From an uncultured Prevotellaceae bacterium (GTDB lineage Bacteria > Bacteroidota > Bacteroidia > Bacteroidales > Muribaculaceae), in assembly GCA_900541935.1 (NCBI GenBank), contig UQLZ01000004.1, forward strand, positions 1 through 64,000: 64,000 nucleotides of DNA, given 5' to 3'. The translations under genes and the position numbers were made by a program. This document shows positions 27,160 to 37,514 of this stretch, piece after piece. The notes beneath the pieces are model-generated. The model saw only the letters and a list, made by a program, of their open reading frames with translations. It searched no databases and was not told where the DNA came from. The first letter of the stretch is position 1. Each line of letters opens with the position of its first letter.

Positions 27160-28775
27160 GTGGAAACTAAGTACATTTTTGTGACCGGTGGAGTTGTTTC
27201 ATCTCTCGGTAAAGGTATAATTTCGTCTTCGTTAGCAAGACTTTTGTTATCTCGCGGTTTTCGTGTGACAATTCAAAAGTTCGACCCCTACATCAACATA
27301 GACCCGGGTACTCTAAACCCTTACGAGCATGGCGAATGCTATGTAACTGTTGATGGACATGAGGCAGACCTTGACTTAGGTCACTACGAACGTTTCACAA
27401 ACGTTAATACAACTCGAGCAAACAATATCACAACCGGTAGAATCTACCAAAGCGTTATCGACAAAGAGCGTGCGGTGATTACCTTGGCAAGACTGTACAG
27501 ATTGTGCCGCACATCACTGATGAAATCAAGAGAAACGTTAAGTTGCTTGGTAATACTGGCAAGTTTGATTTTGTTATCACTGAAATCGGTGGTACTGTTG
27601 GTGACATTGAGTCGCTTCCGTTCCTTGAATCAATGCGTCAATTGAAGTGGGAGTTGGGAAGCAACTGTATTTGCATTCACCTTACTTACGTTCCGTTTAT
27701 CCAGGCGGCTAAGGAGTTGAAGACAAAACCTACTCAGCACTCCGTTAAGAAATTGCAGGAAGTTGGTATCCAGCCAGACGTTCTGATTCTTAGAACAGAG
27801 AAGGATATTCCTGTCTCAATGCGTCGTAAGGTTGCGCTGTTCTGTAATGTTTCACCAGATGCTGTTATCCAGTCAATCGACGTTCCTTCTATCTATGAAG
27901 TGCCAATGACTATGCATGCTCAGCACCTTGATGAAATCGTTTTGAGAAAGACAAATACTCCATTCGAGGGCGAGCCTAACATGACTCAATGGACTTCTTT
28001 CCTTGACAAGATGAAAAATGCTCAGGAAGTTGTTAATATCGGTCTTGTTGGTAAGTATGTTGAGTTGCAAGATGCTTATAAGTCAATCAATGAGTCATTG
28101 TTCCAGGCTGCTACTTACTCTAACTGCAAGTTGAATCTAAAATATATTCACTCTGAAAAGGTTAACGACGGTAATGTTGCTGAAATGCTTGCTGGAATGG
28201 ATGGTATCCTTATTGCCCCAGGCTTTGGCCAGAGAGGTATTGAAGGTAAGTTCTCTGCAATCAAGTATTGTCGTGAAAATGATATCCCAACATTCGGTAT
28301 CTGTTTGGGTATGCAATGTATGGTTATTGAATTTGCACGCAATGTGCTGGGATTGAAAGATGCAAACAGCACCGAGATGGACCCGCAAGCAAAGGAAAAC
28401 GTTATCGACCTTATGGAGGAGCAAAAGAGCATTTCCAATATGGGCGGAACTATGCGTCTTGGTTCTTACGACTGTGTGCTTCGTGAGGGTTCTAAGGCTG
28501 CTCAAGCATACGGTTCAACTAAAATCAGTGAGCGTCACCGCCACAGATTCGAGTTTAACGACGAATATCGCAGTCAGTTTGAGGCTGCCGGCATGGCATG
28601 CGTTGGTGAAAATCCTGAAACTCATTTGGTGGAAGTCGTTGAAATACCAGAAAAGAAATGGTTTATAGGAACGCAATATCATCCGGAATATAGCAGTACT
28701 GTGCTTGAGCCAAACCCGATTTTCATCAGTTTCATTAAGGCTGCAATAGAAAATCACGAGAAAAATAATAACTAA
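27160..28775 (+). CDS. pyrG: CTP synthase, with a one-base frameshift
   Basis: Makes CTP from UTP, ATP and glutamine; cytoplasmic. GTG start chosen because METKYIFVTGGVVSSLGKGI is the invariant N-terminus and no ATG is in frame. The frame breaks after QSVIDKERA. The expected GDYLGKTVQIVPHITDEIKR resumes one frame over if a single G is restored at GCGG (27472-27475). The repaired protein is about 538 residues, a normal length. The C-terminal glutamine amidotransferase has the FGICLGMQCMVIEFA nucleophile-Cys loop and QYHPEYSS. The enzyme is essential, so a consensus error is the simplest reading. yidC follows after 17 bp. Confidence 0.95.
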
Positions 28776-28792
28776 TAATATAACTAATTTTA

Positions 28793-30877
28793 ATGGACAA
28801 AAACACCATCCTCGGTTTGCTTCTTATGGGAGCGGTGATTTTCGGCTTTACTTGGCTGAATGCACCAGATGAATCACAAGTCAGCAAATCGAACGAAGAA
28901 GTTTCAAAAGAAAAATCGTCAGAAATGTCCTTGGTTGGAGACAGTATCTCTGCAAAGGAATGGTCTAATATTGTGGCTGTTGTTAAGCAGTATGGAAAGC
29001 AAACTGACAATGGAGAGGTAACGCTTGCTAATGAAAACGTTAATTTGACAGTTGCTGGAGATGAGCTGAAAGGCTCTGTTGCTTGCGGTGATACTGTGTT
29101 TGCTGTTGATGACTTGAAAAAGGTTGCAGCTCCCGATTCTCGGTTGATTACAAATGCCGCACTTGCTAACCTTAGAACGGCTGTTTCATCGTTTACAAAG
29201 TATTCAAATTTTGTGAAGTTTGTTTCTGGTGACAGTACTACAGTGAAGTTGAAAAACAATTTGCTCGATATTGATATTGCTACAAAGGGCGGTATGATTT
29301 CTCGTGTGGAATTGTTGAACTATACTGCATACTCTAACGGCAAAAACGGTCCGGCTGTGTTGTTTGAAAACAATAACAATTCATACAGTTTTGTGCTTAA
29401 TACACATACTCAAAGATATGACACTAAGGACTTCTATTTTACTCCGATTGTTGAAAACGATTCAACAGTCTTGATGAAATTGGAGTTTGAAAAGTCTGTT
29501 TCTTTCGGTATCCGTTATACATTGCCTAACGACAGCTATAAGGTTAGAATGGAAGTTGTTCAGCAAAATATGGACGCTATCATCCCAACAAATATAGCAA
29601 ATATGGACTTCCAATGGAGCCAGATGGTTCAACGCCACGAAAGAGGTGAGATGTTTGAGGAGCGTAATTCTGCTCTATATTACAAATATCTTGGCGGAGA
29701 TACTGACTACTTGAGTGAAACAAGTTCTGACAATGAGGATATTGAGGACAAGTTGAAATGGGTGGCATTTAAGGACCAGTTCTTCTCTTGTGTGCTTATC
29801 GCTGATTCTTACTTCTTGGGAACTAACGAGTTGTCGAGCAAGGTTATTGATAAGGAGAGCCCGCTTCATAAGAACTACATGAAGGACCTTTCTGTTTCTT
29901 CACAATTGGATTACAGTTCTTCAAATCCAAAGCCTGCTGCATTTACTTTCTTCTTTGGTCCTAACGAGTACAAACTCCTTGACAAGTATTCAGAAGTTGC
30001 AAATGATGAGAATCTTGAGTTGACTCGCTTGATTCCTCTCGGTTGGAGTATGTTCCGTTGGATTAATACTATTATCATTATTCCAATTTTCAACTTCCTT
30101 GGAACATTGGATTTGAACTATGGTATTATCATCTTGATTCTAACATTCTTCATCAAGTTGATACTTTTCCCGTTGACATATAAGAGTTATTCATCGCAAG
30201 CGAAGATGCGTGTGCTCGCCCCGGATATCAAGGCTATCAATGACAAGTATCCAGGCCAGGAGAATGCTTTGAAGCGTCAGCAAAAGACAATGGAACTTTA
30301 CAATCAGGCAGGTGCGAACCCGATGAGCGGATGTTTGCCAATGTTGTTGCAAATGCCAATCCTCATTGCAATGTTCTCATTCTTCCCGTCTTGTATTGAG
30401 TTGAGAGGAGAATCATTCCTTTGGGCTGATGACTTGTCTGCTCCAGACATTATCTTCTCTTGGGATGCTCACATTCCGTTTATCTCAACATTCTTCGGCA
30501 ACCATATCAGTTTGTTCTGCCTGTTGATGACTGCTGTTAACATTATCTACACATATATCAATATGCAGTCTAACCCGTCAAACAATTCAATGCCGGGTAT
30601 GAAGTGGATGATGTATCTGATGCCGGTTATGTTCCTTGTGTTCTTCAATAACTATGCTGCTGGTCTTAGTTACTATTACTTCTTGTCATTGTTGATTACA
30701 ATTGCACAAACTTACGCATTCCGTTTCATCATCAAGGAAGACAAGGTTAGAGCGAAGATGGCTGAAAACGCTAAGAAACCGAAAAAGAAAAGCGGTTTTA
30801 TGGCGCGTCTTGAAGAAGCACAACGCCAAGCACAGGCTGCTCAACGCGAACAAGAAAAACGCAGAAATAAAAAATAA
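28793..30877 (+). CDS. yidC: Membrane protein insertase YidC
   Basis: Inserts and folds inner-membrane proteins, alone or with SecYEG. 694 residues: an N-terminal helix (MDKNTILGLLLMGAVIFGFTW), a large periplasmic domain (about 40-400), then the conserved five-helix core. The core contains the FPLTYKSYSSQAKMRVLAP amphipathic segment, QAGANPMSGCLPMLLQMPI, and later NNSMPGMKWMMYLMPVMFLVFF. The tail is lysine and arginine rich, as in Bacteroidota YidC, probably ribosome contacting. It is the second gene of an operon with pyrG and ends at a strong terminator. Confidence 0.98.
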   Translation: MDKNTILGLLLMGAVIFGFTWLNAPDESQVSKSNEEVSKEKSSEMSLVGDSISAKEWSNIVAVVKQYGKQTDNGEVTLANENVNLTVAGDELKGSVACGDTVFAVDDLKKVAAPDSRLITNAALANLRTAVSSFTKYSNFVKFVSGDSTTVKLKNNLLDIDIATKGGMISRVELLNYTAYSNGKNGPAVLFENNNNSYSFVLNTHTQRYDTKDFYFTPIVENDSTVLMKLEFEKSVSFGIRYTLPNDSYKVRMEVVQQNMDAIIPTNIANMDFQWSQMVQRHERGEMFEERNSALYYKYLGGDTDYLSETSSDNEDIEDKLKWVAFKDQFFSCVLIADSYFLGTNELSSKVIDKESPLHKNYMKDLSVSSQLDYSSSNPKPAAFTFFFGPNEYKLLDKYSEVANDENLELTRLIPLGWSMFRWINTIIIIPIFNFLGTLDLNYGIIILILTFFIKLILFPLTYKSYSSQAKMRVLAPDIKAINDKYPGQENALKRQQKTMELYNQAGANPMSGCLPMLLQMPILIAMFSFFPSCIELRGESFLWADDLSAPDIIFSWDAHIPFISTFFGNHISLFCLLMTAVNIIYTYINMQSNPSNNSMPGMKWMMYLMPVMFLVFFNNYAAGLSYYYFLSLLITIAQTYAFRFIIKEDKVRAKMAENAKKPKKKSGFMARLEEAQRQAQAAQREQEKRRNKK

Positions 30878-30895
30878 AATCTCGCTACAACTATT

Positions 30896-30927
30896 CGAAA
30901 AAGGCTCACTGCGGTGAGCCTTTTTCG
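30896..30927 (+). terminator. Terminator of pyrG-yidC
   Basis: A perfect 14-bp stem (30896-30909 with 30914-30927; core AAAAAGGCTCAC/GTGAGCCTTTTT) has a TGCG loop and a T-run built into the right arm. The A-run on the left would also allow termination from the other side, but no gene lies there. Confidence 0.93.
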
Positions 30928-31064
30928 GTTTTTAAAGTGATGAAATTTCGGAAGTTTATGCGATGTTTTGGGTGATTGGTCGTTTTTGATTGTCTGTTAG
31001 TTTGATTGTGACGAAATATCGAACAATTATGCGAACTTTGCGTTATAAAATAAATTCATCTATA

Positions 31065-32513
31065 ATGACTACTTTAGTGAAACATATTTCGAGATTTTTT
31101 ATTTGCGGTATTTTGCTAATGCCTGCAGTTGCTTTCGGACAGGCCTTGTCGTTGGATTCCTGCCGTGCGATGGCTTTGAGAAACAATAAAAATATTCAGA
31201 TTTCCCGCGAACGACTGAAAGCGGCGGAGTATAAAAAGAAAGAAGCCTTTGCAGCATATTTGCCTGCAATTGACGTGACGGCTTCTTATCTTTACAATCA
31301 AAAAGAAATATCGTTGCTTTCAGAAGACCAGAAATTGCCTACTCAGACTTTTAACCCTGCTACAGGAAAGTTTGAATATAATATTCTAAAAAAACCAGAC
31401 GGAACCCCTGTGCTAACTCCGGAAGGAAGCCCGATTCCTACCCAAGTCGCTGTTATCCCAAAATCGGCGTTGACATACGATGTTCACAATGTCTTTGCCG
31501 GTGCGGTTACATTGACGCAGCCGATTTTTATGGGTGGTAAGATTGTTGCCATGAATAAGATGGCCGATTTGGCTTACTCTGCTGCGGAAAATTTGCTTGA
31601 CAATAACGAAAAGGAGGTTATCTATGCTGTTGATGCAGCCTATTGGCAAGTTGTTTCGCTTTCAGAGAAGAAGAAACTTGCCGACAGTTATATTCAGTTG
31701 CTTGACACCCTAAATCGAAATGTTAGGGCACTTATGGCGGAAGGAATGGCTACAAGGTCAGATCTTTTGACTGTTGAGGTAAAGCAGAATGAAGCAGAAA
31801 TTGATTTGTCAAAGGTTGACAATGGTATTCAGTTATCAAGAATGGCGTTGGCTCAGGTTTGTGGTATGCCTTTGAATAGTGAATACACCCTTGCAGATGA
31901 ATGTGAAGATATAAATGCCGATGATGTTCCTATGGCGACATTTAATATAGAGGACGTGTACAAAAACAGAACAGATGTTCGCAGTCTTCAGATTGCTGTT
32001 GATATTTTTGAGCAGAAGCAGAGAGTTGTCAGGGCAGAAATGATGCCATCGGTTGCTCTCGTAGGTGCTTATTCATTGACGAATCCTAATGTGTTCAATG
32101 GCTTTGACAAGAGTTTTAAAGGAATGTTTAGTGTTGGAGCAATGGTGAAGATTCCAATTTGGCATTGGGGTGGAAAATATAACAAGTTGCGTTCCGCAAA
32201 AAGCGAAACAGCCATTAAGCAACTGGAACTTGCGGAAGCAATGGAGAAAGTTGAGTTGCAAGTTAATCAGGCTGCTTTCAAGGCTCGTGAGTCAGTTAAA
32301 ACTTTGCGAACAGCAACGTCAAGTCTTGACAAGGCAGAAGAGAATTTGCGGCACGCACAGATTGGATATCGTGAAGGTGTTATGACTGTTAATAACATAA
32401 TGGAGGCTCAGACTGCATGGCTGAAAGCAAATTCAGAGCATATTGACGCAATGATTGATGTTAAGTTATGTAATTTATATTTGTCGAAAGTAAAGGGCAT
32501 TATTGCTTATTAA
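31065..32513 (+). CDS. TolC-family outer membrane efflux protein
   Basis: Outer-membrane channel of a tripartite export system, 482 residues from the start used here. The frame is open from 30990, but the ATG at 31065 gives a clean signal peptide (MTTLVKHISRFFICGILLMP then AVAFGQA). It also leaves room for a weak -7-like box (GAACTTTG, 31033-31040). The mature protein opens LSLDSCRAMALRNNKNIQISRERLKAAEY, the TolC helix pattern, repeated in the second half near the C-terminus (EENLRHAQIGYREGVMTVNNIMEAQTAWL). First gene of a four-gene operon with an HlyD-type adaptor and two permeases. Confidence 0.92.
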   Translation: MTTLVKHISRFFICGILLMPAVAFGQALSLDSCRAMALRNNKNIQISRERLKAAEYKKKEAFAAYLPAIDVTASYLYNQKEISLLSEDQKLPTQTFNPATGKFEYNILKKPDGTPVLTPEGSPIPTQVAVIPKSALTYDVHNVFAGAVTLTQPIFMGGKIVAMNKMADLAYSAAENLLDNNEKEVIYAVDAAYWQVVSLSEKKKLADSYIQLLDTLNRNVRALMAEGMATRSDLLTVEVKQNEAEIDLSKVDNGIQLSRMALAQVCGMPLNSEYTLADECEDINADDVPMATFNIEDVYKNRTDVRSLQIAVDIFEQKQRVVRAEMMPSVALVGAYSLTNPNVFNGFDKSFKGMFSVGAMVKIPIWHWGGKYNKLRSAKSETAIKQLELAEAMEKVELQVNQAAFKARESVKTLRTATSSLDKAEENLRHAQIGYREGVMTVNNIMEAQTAWLKANSEHIDAMIDVKLCNLYLSKVKGIIAY

Positions 32514-32535
32514 TGAAAATAAAAAGAATCAAGAT

Positions 32536-33555
32536 ATGGAAAATCTAAATGTACAAACTTCGAAGACTGAAGAAGTTGGCAAAAAAGAGAAGGGTTTATT
32601 TGTTACCATTGCTTTATCGGTTATTGTCGTTATAATCCTTGCAATTGTTGGTTTTCTTTGTATTAATAAGAATACAGAAGTTGTTCAGGGAGAGGTGGAT
32701 GCAAATAGCGTTAGAGTTTCTGGCCTTATGCCTGGGCGCGTTGAGAAGTTTTATGTGGCAGAAGGTCAGTATGTCCATGCAGGAGATACTCTTGCAAAAA
32801 TTTATTCTGCAACTGTTGACGCAAAGTTGGCACAGGCACTTGCCGGTCAAGATGCTGCAACAGCCTTGAAGCAAAAGGCAGATGCGGGAACCCGCAGGCA
32901 AACTCTTGAGGCTGCGAGGAATTTGATGGAGCAGGCAAAAGCCGCTCTTGAAATAAGAAAAAAAACATACGAAAGGGTTGAGGCTTTGTATTCGCAAGAT
33001 GTTGTACCTGCTCAAAAGCGTGATGAGGCTAAGGCTGCTTACGATGCCGCCGTTGCTCAATTTGATGCTGCTCAGTCTCAGTATAATCTTGCCAAAGAAG
33101 GAGCGCAGAAAGAAGACAAGATGGCTGCTGCTGCAAAATTGAGGGCGGCAGAGGGTACTGTTGCTGAAGTAAAGTCTATTCTTCAGGATCAATATTTGTT
33201 TGCTCCTTGTGACGGCGAAATTTCAGATATATTTCCGCATATTGGAGAATTGGTATCTACGGGAACTCCAATAATGAATGTTTTAAAACTTGAAGAGAAG
33301 TGGTTTGTTTTCAATGTCAGAGAGTCTATGCTTGCTGATATGACTATGGGAAAGACGGTTACTCTTAAAGTTCCTGCCTTTGATATGAAAGAGATTCAAG
33401 CGGAAGTGTATTACATAAAGGATATGGGAGAATATGCTGTTTGGAGATCTACTAAGATGACTGGTGAATACGACAGCAAAACATTTGAAGTTAGGTTAAA
33501 GCCAAAGGGAGACGTTAAGGACTTGCGCCCTGGTATGAGTGTTATTTTGAAATAG
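32536..33555 (+). CDS. HlyD-family periplasmic adaptor (membrane fusion protein)
   Basis: Bridges the inner-membrane permease and the TolC channel. 339 residues from the ATG at 32536; the frame also has an ATG at 32503 overlapping the TolC stop. It contains one membrane helix (LFVTIALSVIVVIILAIVGF), a biotinyl-lipoyl half motif (VRVSGLMPGRVEKFYVAEGQYVHAGDTL), a long coiled coil (alanine and lysine rich, about 90-215), the second lipoyl half (APCDGEISDIFPHIGELVSTGTPIM), and a beta-barrel ending LRPGMSVILK. It lies 22 bp after tolC in the same operon. Confidence 0.93.
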   Translation: MENLNVQTSKTEEVGKKEKGLFVTIALSVIVVIILAIVGFLCINKNTEVVQGEVDANSVRVSGLMPGRVEKFYVAEGQYVHAGDTLAKIYSATVDAKLAQALAGQDAATALKQKADAGTRRQTLEAARNLMEQAKAALEIRKKTYERVEALYSQDVVPAQKRDEAKAAYDAAVAQFDAAQSQYNLAKEGAQKEDKMAAAAKLRAAEGTVAEVKSILQDQYLFAPCDGEISDIFPHIGELVSTGTPIMNVLKLEEKWFVFNVRESMLADMTMGKTVTLKVPAFDMKEIQAEVYYIKDMGEYAVWRSTKMTGEYDSKTFEVRLKPKGDVKDLRPGMSVILK

Positions 33556-33558
33556 AAT

Positions 33559-34722
33559 ATGTTTAGGAATTTTGTAAATACGCTGAAACGGGAAGTGAAG
33601 AAATTATCGGAAAGACGGTTATACTTCTTTTCGATGATTGTCGTGCCATTGTTTGTGCTGTTTTTCCTTACATATCTAATGAGAGATGGGCTGCCTACAG
33701 AAATACCAACAGCGATCGTTGATATGGATAATACTGTAGAAACACGTGTTGTCAAACGAAATCTAATTGCTTCGCAAGAAGTTAGAATTGTTAAGGAACT
33801 TGCCAATTTCAATGAGGCTATGGGAGCAATGAGGCGAGGGGAAATATATGGCTTCTTTATGATTCCTCAGAATTATACGCGTGACATCCTTGCTGGAAGA
33901 AAATCTCAAATTTCATATTATACTAATAGTACTTTCTATATTCCAGGTTCCTTGCTTTATAAGGGAATGAAGACAAATTCAACTCTCGCATCTGCGGCAA
34001 CTGTCAAGGCTTATCTTGTTAGTGCTGGGGCGAGTGGTAGTGATGTTGTGGGGCTATTGCAGCCTGTCCAGTTGAATACCAACACTTTGGGTAATCCATG
34101 GATTAATTATTCTGTTTATATAAGTAATTCATTTGTCCCAAGCGCATTTGCCTTGATGATTCTTTTAGTAACTGCTTTCAGTATATGCAGTGAGGAGAAG
34201 AGAGGAACAAGTATAGACTGGTTAAGAAAGTCTGGAGATTCGATGCTTGTTGCACTTGCAGGAAAACTTTTGCCACAAACTGTTATCTTTTCAGCGGTAG
34301 GTCTGTTTATTCAGGCATATATGTATGGTTTTTTGCATTATCCGTTAAACTGTAGTTTGTGGATTATGATTTGTGCGATGCTGCTGTTCATTGTTTCAAA
34401 CCAGGCTTTGGCTACTTTTGTCTGCGGTTTGCTGCCGAATATGCGTTTGGCGTTAAGTGTTTGCTCGTTGTTGGGTGTGCTGACCTTTTCGCTTGGTGCT
34501 TTTTCTTTTCCGTTGGAGAGTATGTACGGCAGTATTGCTATTTTTTCATACATTATTCCGTCAAGGTATTACTTCCTTATTTATGCAGACCAGGCACTTA
34601 ATGGTTTCGGAATTTATTACTCAAGATTCTATTTTGCAGCCTTGCTTGCCTTCTGGCTTTTGCCGTTTACGGTTATTTTAAGAATGAAAAAGGCACAGAA
34701 GAATCCAGTGTATGTACCATAA
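33559..34722 (+). CDS. ABC-2 type transporter permease (first of two)
   Basis: 387-residue inner-membrane permease of the ABC-2/YhhJ type. An N-terminal helix (YFFSMIVVPLFVLFFLTYLM) is followed by a soluble domain of about 150 residues (PTAIVDMDNTVETR to TNTLG), then five to six helices ending in a basic tail. The VDMD...GEIYGFFMIPQNYTRDI pattern is typical of the ABC2_membrane_3 family. It starts 3 bp after the adaptor gene and is followed by a second homologous permease. No ATP-binding subunit is encoded beside it. Confidence 0.88.
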   Translation: MFRNFVNTLKREVKKLSERRLYFFSMIVVPLFVLFFLTYLMRDGLPTEIPTAIVDMDNTVETRVVKRNLIASQEVRIVKELANFNEAMGAMRRGEIYGFFMIPQNYTRDILAGRKSQISYYTNSTFYIPGSLLYKGMKTNSTLASAATVKAYLVSAGASGSDVVGLLQPVQLNTNTLGNPWINYSVYISNSFVPSAFALMILLVTAFSICSEEKRGTSIDWLRKSGDSMLVALAGKLLPQTVIFSAVGLFIQAYMYGFLHYPLNCSLWIMICAMLLFIVSNQALATFVCGLLPNMRLALSVCSLLGVLTFSLGAFSFPLESMYGSIAIFSYIIPSRYYFLIYADQALNGFGIYYSRFYFAALLAFWLLPFTVILRMKKAQKNPVYVP

Positions 34723-34732
34723 TTTGTGAGCA

Positions 34733-35920
34733 ATGAAATATATCTTAAAAATAGTAGGCGGATTCTACAATTCTTGCGTTGGCGAGTTCAAGGCTATATT
34801 CCACGATAAGGGCGTGATGATTTTTATCTTCCTGCTGCCATTGATTTATCCTGTTGTGTACGCTTTGATTTATAATCCTGAATTGTCGCGCGACGTAAAG
34901 GCGGTTGTTGTTGATGATGACCGCTCTGAGAAAAGCCGTAATTTTATCCGAAAGATAGATGCTTCCGAAGGGGTGAATGTAATTGGCTATGCTGCCAATA
35001 TGGAGGAAGCAAAAGAGGCTCTTGCTTTGAAAAAGTGTTACGGAATTATCCACATTGACAGAAATTTTGAGAAGGATATTGTTAGAGGAGAGCGTGGCAA
35101 GGCTATGCTTTATTGTGACATGTCGTTGTTGATACGCTATAAGTCGCTGCTTTCAGGCGTTACTGAGGCGTCATTTGACCTTGGTAGTGAGATTCAGTTC
35201 GAAACTATTGGGGCTATGGGAGCAAGTGGACCTAAATTGCCAACGGTTTACAAGCCTGCTTATTATCCTTTGGGAAATCCAGAGCAGGGCTTTGCAACTT
35301 TTTTATTGCCCGGTATAATGATTCTTGTCATCCAACAGACAATATTGCTGGCAATATGTATGCTTGCCGGTGGTATGTATGAGAAGTTTAGGGCAGGGTT
35401 GATTTCTTCACCTGCTGTGAGGGGCGATTTTATTCCTGCTTTGTTTGGAAAGGCTGGTGCGTATATAATTATTTATATCCCTATAGTCTTTTATCTGCTG
35501 TATATTTTGCCTTATGCATTCAAGTATCCGCAAGAAGCAGGATTTTGGGATTTATTGATTTTGTGTGTGCCATTTATACTATCAGTTGTCTTTTTGGGAA
35601 TGACATTGCAAGCCTTTGTCAGAGAAAGAGAATCTGTTTTTGTTGTGATAGTTTTTTCATCAGTGCTAATGCTTTTCGCATCAGGAATAACGTGGCCTCT
35701 GTTTTCAACACCCGCGCCCTTGCAGTTCATCGGAGGTTGTATTCCTTCAACGTGGGCTATGCAGGCGTTTGAGAGGATGAATGCTAATGGTGCGTCACTC
35801 TATGAAGTGGGATTTGAAATGAAAATGCTGTGGCTTTTGACTTTCGTTTACGGAATAACCGCATATATTGTTAACAGATTTTCATTGATAAACAACAAAA
35901 GTGCTTTTTTACGTCCTTGA
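34733..35920 (+). CDS. ABC-2 type transporter permease (second of two)
   Basis: 395 residues with the same architecture as the preceding permease: an N-terminal helix (GVMIFIFLLPLIYPVVYALIY), a soluble domain with VVDDDRSEKSRNFIRKID and KKCYGIIHIDRNFEKDIVRG, and six C-terminal helices. The two permeases probably form a heterodimer that works with the HlyD/TolC pair. No terminator is obvious after the stop, and the next gene has its own promoter. Confidence 0.88.
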   Translation: MKYILKIVGGFYNSCVGEFKAIFHDKGVMIFIFLLPLIYPVVYALIYNPELSRDVKAVVVDDDRSEKSRNFIRKIDASEGVNVIGYAANMEEAKEALALKKCYGIIHIDRNFEKDIVRGERGKAMLYCDMSLLIRYKSLLSGVTEASFDLGSEIQFETIGAMGASGPKLPTVYKPAYYPLGNPEQGFATFLLPGIMILVIQQTILLAICMLAGGMYEKFRAGLISSPAVRGDFIPALFGKAGAYIIIYIPIVFYLLYILPYAFKYPQEAGFWDLLILCVPFILSVVFLGMTLQAFVRERESVFVVIVFSSVLMLFASGITWPLFSTPAPLQFIGGCIPSTWAMQAFERMNANGASLYEVGFEMKMLWLLTFVYGITAYIVNRFSLINNKSAFLRP

Positions 35921-35942
35921 AATTGTCAATCTTTATAATTAT

Positions 35943-35973
35943 TTTGCTTGTTAGGATAAAAATGTTATTTTTG
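35943..35973 (+). promoter_or_regulatory. Promoter of the T9SS protein gene
   Basis: TTTG (35943-35946) lies exactly 19 bp before TATTTTTG (35966-35973). Both elements match the consensus, and the ATG is 34 bp downstream. Confidence 0.8.
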
Positions 35974-36007
35974 TATCATAAATTATAAACAAATAACACT
36001 TAAGCAA

Positions 36008-37491
36008 ATGAAAATCTTTACACTTTTGATGGCAGGTATGGTAGCGGTATCTGCAAGTGCGGCAGGACCTTTCTCTGCTAAGAAGAAATATGTTGGGGCT
36101 GGACTTGACTATTCAGCAAAAGAACTCCTTGAAAATCCTGAATTGATGAAGAAAGCCGTTAAGGCAAGTCTTATTTGGAGAAATGCAGAGGCAAGCATTA
36201 TAGAGTATATCCTTGACGCGCAAATTTGGTCTGAGCCGGAAGTACACTACTACCAATATGACAAAAAGGCAATAATACAGTTGACTTAATGGTTGTAGAG
36301 GCTGATGGTGTCAAGAGCCGCACAACAAATACTTTCAATGATGATAATCTGCTTGTTACAAGATTGGAAGAAGATGAAGTTGAGGAGGGTGTTTGGGAAA
36401 AAACAGCAAAGCGTGAGCAGTCCTATGATAATGTAATTTCTGGTTATGTTATTAAGAAAGTTGACCATGCAGTTGACCCAAGTAATGTTGAAGATCCTTG
36501 GGTTGTTACTATGGGCTCATTTACAAAAGACCTTGCTCGTGATACGCAAGGCAGACTTTCTGGCGTGACTATTTCTACTTGGTTCCAAAACGAATGGGAT
36601 CCGATTCATAAATATGAGATTAAGTATGACCCTGCCTTGGGTGTTGCTTCTGAACTAATCCATACTGAATTGGACTGGACTGGTGCATGGTCAACTTCTG
36701 AGAAATATACAAATATTACTTGGGACAGAACAAATAATCAGCCTACTGACCTTGATATGGGTAATTCTTTCCTTATTGGTGATAACCGTGTTAAGAGAGC
36801 AATGTTCAATAATGGTGATTTTGACTATGTTATCAAAGTAACTTATGTTGCCGACTCTGAAGATTTTACAGCGGTTTTAACCAGCGGAGATGAGTCTGAA
36901 ACTCACGTACTGGCAACAACTGATGCTAATGGTAGTTTTGAAGAGTCTTTTGAGACAAATGCAGACTTGAATGGTGACGGAAATATTACTTCTGATGAGG
37001 TCGAAAAAGAATTGAGAATTGTCAAGAAAGATGCTGCGGGAAGAGTTGTTGAAGAAACAATCTATTTAGATGAAACTTTGATTTCGAGTGAAAAGGTTGC
37101 ATATACAGTTGATCCTGCTACTGGTAATGTCCTTGAAGAGGTAAAAGAAGGTTACTTTGAGGCAGATCCGACTATGGGTATTACTGAGAGTGGTTATATG
37201 CCTGTTATGAAGGTTGTCTATAAAAACTATTTCGACGTAACAACACAAGGTGGCGTTGAAAATGTTGGAAGTGATAACTTTTCTGTAAAGGTTCTTGATG
37301 ATGCTGTTGAGTTGTCATTGAGTGGAATGAGTGGATATGCAATCTATGGTATAAATGGTGCTGTTGCTGCTACTGGAAACTTGAGTGGTGCTAATGCAGC
37401 AATATCTACAAGCAAGCTTGCTAATGGAGTATATATGCTTCGCGTAAATGCGGAAAGTGGCGTTAAAGTTGTTAAGTTTGTAAAGAAGTAA
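36008..37491 (+). CDS. Secreted protein with T9SS-type C-terminal domain, frameshifted
   Basis: No recognisable catalytic domain. A signal peptide (MKIFTLLMAGMVAVSASAAG) is followed by about 400 residues of beta-rich sequence with few cysteines. The last 70 residues (VKVLDDAVELSLSGMSGYAIYGI to the end at VVKFVKK) have the repeated-strand pattern of the type IX secretion sorting domain, although the usual VYPNP opening is missing. The frame breaks after YYQYDKK. Adding one A to the AAAAA run near 36264-36268 gives DKKGNNTVDLMVVEADG and one protein of about 494 residues. Without that repair the gene reads as two parts meeting at 36289. It is monocistronic. Function unknown. Confidence 0.75.
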
Positions 37492-37514
37492 ATCAATATT
37501 TTTCATATAATTGT

